In this document: in pieces, positions 62,516-64,000 of the stretch
Layout: each line of letters opens with the position of its first letter
Position numbering within the stretch: the first letter of the stretch is position 1
Source: Acidimicrobiales bacterium
GTDB taxonomy: Bacteria; Actinomycetota; Acidimicrobiia; Acidimicrobiales; Poriferisodalaceae
Length of the DNA: 64,000 nucleotides
NCBI GenBank assembly: GCA_014239555.1
Contig: JAAZYR010000001.1
Span: forward strand, 186,001-250,000
Direction of reading: 5' to 3'
Program-made: the position numbers and the translations under genes
The notes under the pieces: generated by a model
What the model saw: only the letters and a program-made list of their open reading frames with translations
What the model was told of the DNA's origin: nothing
The model's database searches: none

Positions 62516-64000
62516 ATGGCTGATGCCATTTCCGTATCGGGCCCAATCTCGGGTACCGACAAAACCATTTCATTCGAAACCGGCAAACTTGCAGGTCTTT
62601 CGAATGGAGCTGTTACAGCGAGAATCGGATCCACACAGGTCCTAGTTACCGCGACAGCATCAAGTAAACCCCGCGACGGTGCGGACTTTTTCCCGTTAAC
62701 CGTCGACATCGAAGAGCGCATGTATGCAGCTGGGCGAATCCCCGGATCGTTCTTCCGGCGAGAAGGGCGAGCCTCAGACGACGCAATTCTTACTTGTCGA
62801 CTGATCGATCGACCTTTGCGCCCCAATTTCCCTAGCGACTACCGCCACGAGACTCATGTCGTGGGCACCATCCTTGGCGTTGATGGAGAGAATCCCTACG
62901 ACGTGGTTGCTTTGAACGGCGCTTCGGCGGCCCTATGGGTGAGCGGCATTCCTTTCGAGTGTCCTATTGCTGCAGTGCGTATCGCCTACAGCACCGCCGG
63001 CTCATGGATTCCGTTCCCGACGTATGAGGAAGGGGAAACAGCGACGTTCGAAATGGTGGTCGCAGGTAGACAACTCGAAAATGGCGACATCGCCATCATG
63101 ATGGTTGAAGCTGGAGGCACCGAGCGGGCCTTCGAATATTACGACGATGGAGCTCCTAAGGTCACCGAAGAGGTGCTTGCTGACGGGCTAGAAGCTTCCA
63201 AACAATGGATTGATGACGTCATCGAGCTACAGAAGGCATTACGGAGTCAACTAGGCGATATCGAGCAACTCGAGTGGATTCCAAGTGTTGACTATGGTGA
63301 CGAGATTCTTGAGAGGGTGCGTTCGGTCGCAACCCCACAACTCACCGAGGTGATGTCCATCGCCGATAAAGCTGAACGGGAAGCCCGACAAGACTTAGTA
63401 ATAGCGGAGATTCGCACCCAACTCGAAGAGGAATTCGCCGAAACAGCCGATGCTGCCAAACAAATTGGTGCAGCAGTGCGCTCAGTTTCGAAAGAAATCG
63501 TTCGCCGCAGGATCGTTGAAGATGGTTTCCGCATTGACGGTCGAGCCACCGACGAAGTTCGTCCGTTGTCCGCTGAAGTTAGCTATATCGGCGAAACTGC
63601 GCATGGTTCAGGGCTGTTTCAGCGCGGTGAGACTCAGGTATTGAACGTAACGACCTTGGGTATGAGTCGCATGGAGCAATTGATTGACACGCTGAACCCG
63701 AACGACCGTAAGCGGTACATGCATCATTACAACTTTCCCCCGTTTTCGACGGGTGAAGCTGGATTCATGCGCGGTCCCAAACGTCGAGAGATTGGCCACG
63801 GTGCGCTCGCGGAACGAGCTTTGCTCCCAACAATTCCGTCTAAAGAAAACTTCCCCTACACCCTTCGACTGGTTTCCGATGTGCTTTCATCGAACGGGTC
63901 AACATCCATGGGTTCAGTGTGTGCATCTTCGCTCTCACTGATGGATGCAGGAGTGCCTATTCGCGGTCATGTATCTGGCATCGCCATGGGTCTTGTGTAT
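62516..64000 (+). CDS. pnp: polyribonucleotide nucleotidyltransferase (5' part)
   Basis: The first 495 codons of PNPase, open to the window end. It begins MADAISVSGPISGTDKTIS; the first RNase PH domain has GAVTARIGSTQVLVTAT, then REGRASDDAILTCRLIDRPLRP. A helical linker and the second RNase PH domain (GRATDEVRPLSAEVS, GSGLFQRGETQVLNVTTLG) follow up to SLMDAGVPIRGHVSGIAMG. The KH and S1 domains lie beyond the window. It degrades RNA by phosphorolysis in the degradosome. It is the last gene here of the rimP-pnp operon. Confidence 0.97.
   Translation, partial: MADAISVSGPISGTDKTISFETGKLAGLSNGAVTARIGSTQVLVTATASSKPRDGADFFPLTVDIEERMYAAGRIPGSFFRREGRASDDAILTCRLIDRPLRPNFPSDYRHETHVVGTILGVDGENPYDVVALNGASAALWVSGIPFECPIAAVRIAYSTAGSWIPFPTYEEGETATFEMVVAGRQLENGDIAIMMVEAGGTERAFEYYDDGAPKVTEEVLADGLEASKQWIDDVIELQKALRSQLGDIEQLEWIPSVDYGDEILERVRSVATPQLTEVMSIADKAEREARQDLVIAEIRTQLEEEFAETADAAKQIGAAVRSVSKEIVRRRIVEDGFRIDGRATDEVRPLSAEVSYIGETAHGSGLFQRGETQVLNVTTLGMSRMEQLIDTLNPNDRKRYMHHYNFPPFSTGEAGFMRGPKRREIGHGALAERALLPTIPSKENFPYTLRLVSDVLSSNGSTSMGSVCASSLSLMDAGVPIRGHVSGIAMGLVY

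Noticed and set aside
1..64000. tRNA, rRNA, CRISPR, insertion sequence or prophage
   Set aside because: No cloverleaf with a GTTCGA-type T-loop, direct-repeat array, transposase, integrase other than XerC, or phage structural gene was found in any gap.

Overview
The window reads as chromosomal DNA of a moderately GC-rich actinomycete, most likely an uncultured or marine member of the Acidimicrobiia (inference). The grounds are an actinobacterial UvrD2-type helicase, a SepIVA-like gene beside a DUF177 gene, a GTP-dependent PEP carboxykinase, an AapJQMP amino-acid importer, frequent GTG/TTG starts, and a ribosome/division/isoprenoid gene order typical of Actinomycetota. No tRNA, rRNA, insertion sequence, prophage or CRISPR array was seen. 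No gene-free stretch exceeds about 210 bases.

Left third (1-29.7 kb), accessory metabolism with many strand switches. It opens with a metallo-beta-lactamase-fold hydrolase and an HSL-family esterase (-), then yaaA (+), an acetyl-CoA hydrolase/CoA-transferase (-), and a PEP-utilising-enzyme gene cut in two by one in-frame TAG (4520-6271). An enoyl-CoA hydratase and CysQ (-) diverge from a four-gene general amino-acid ABC importer, aapJQMP (8116-13644). Next come a small zinc-finger gene, a striking array of CGCGCG motifs (14007-14149), ettA, a HAD protein, exonuclease III, uvrD2, and a + run of BtuF-like protein, alpha/beta hydrolase, PPOX-fold protein, CaiB/BaiF CoA-transferase, a DUF4145-like gene and a small membrane protein. 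pckG and a cold-shock-like protein follow on -, then a DAK2/FakA-like protein and recG on +.

Right two-thirds (29.7-64 kb), one long + superoperon of core information genes: rsmD, coaD, sepIVA-like, DUF177, rpmF, plsX, acpP, rnc, a degenerate fpg, smc, ftsY, ffh, rpsP, khpA, rimM, trmD, rplS; then xerC, rpsB, tsf, pyrH, frr, cdsA, dxr, rseP, ispG; then rimP, nusA, infB, rbfA, truB, ribF, rpsO and pnp (cut by the window end). It couples ribosome assembly, protein export (SRP/FtsY), chromosome segregation, phospholipid synthesis and the MEP pathway. Only small - genes interrupt it: a 54-aa zinc ribbon between recG and rsmD, and a 36-aa membrane peptide with a 69-aa CPGC protein before xerC.

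Points most worth a second look: the amber codon at 5408; the CGCGCGA array; an Fpg paralogue in the rnc-smc slot that has lost the catalytic Pro2 and the zinc finger; an attenuator-like leader before rimP-nusA; mutually exclusive stems between rpsO and pnp; a CdsA with a ~400-residue acidic N-terminus; and several micro-genes below usual length cut-offs.
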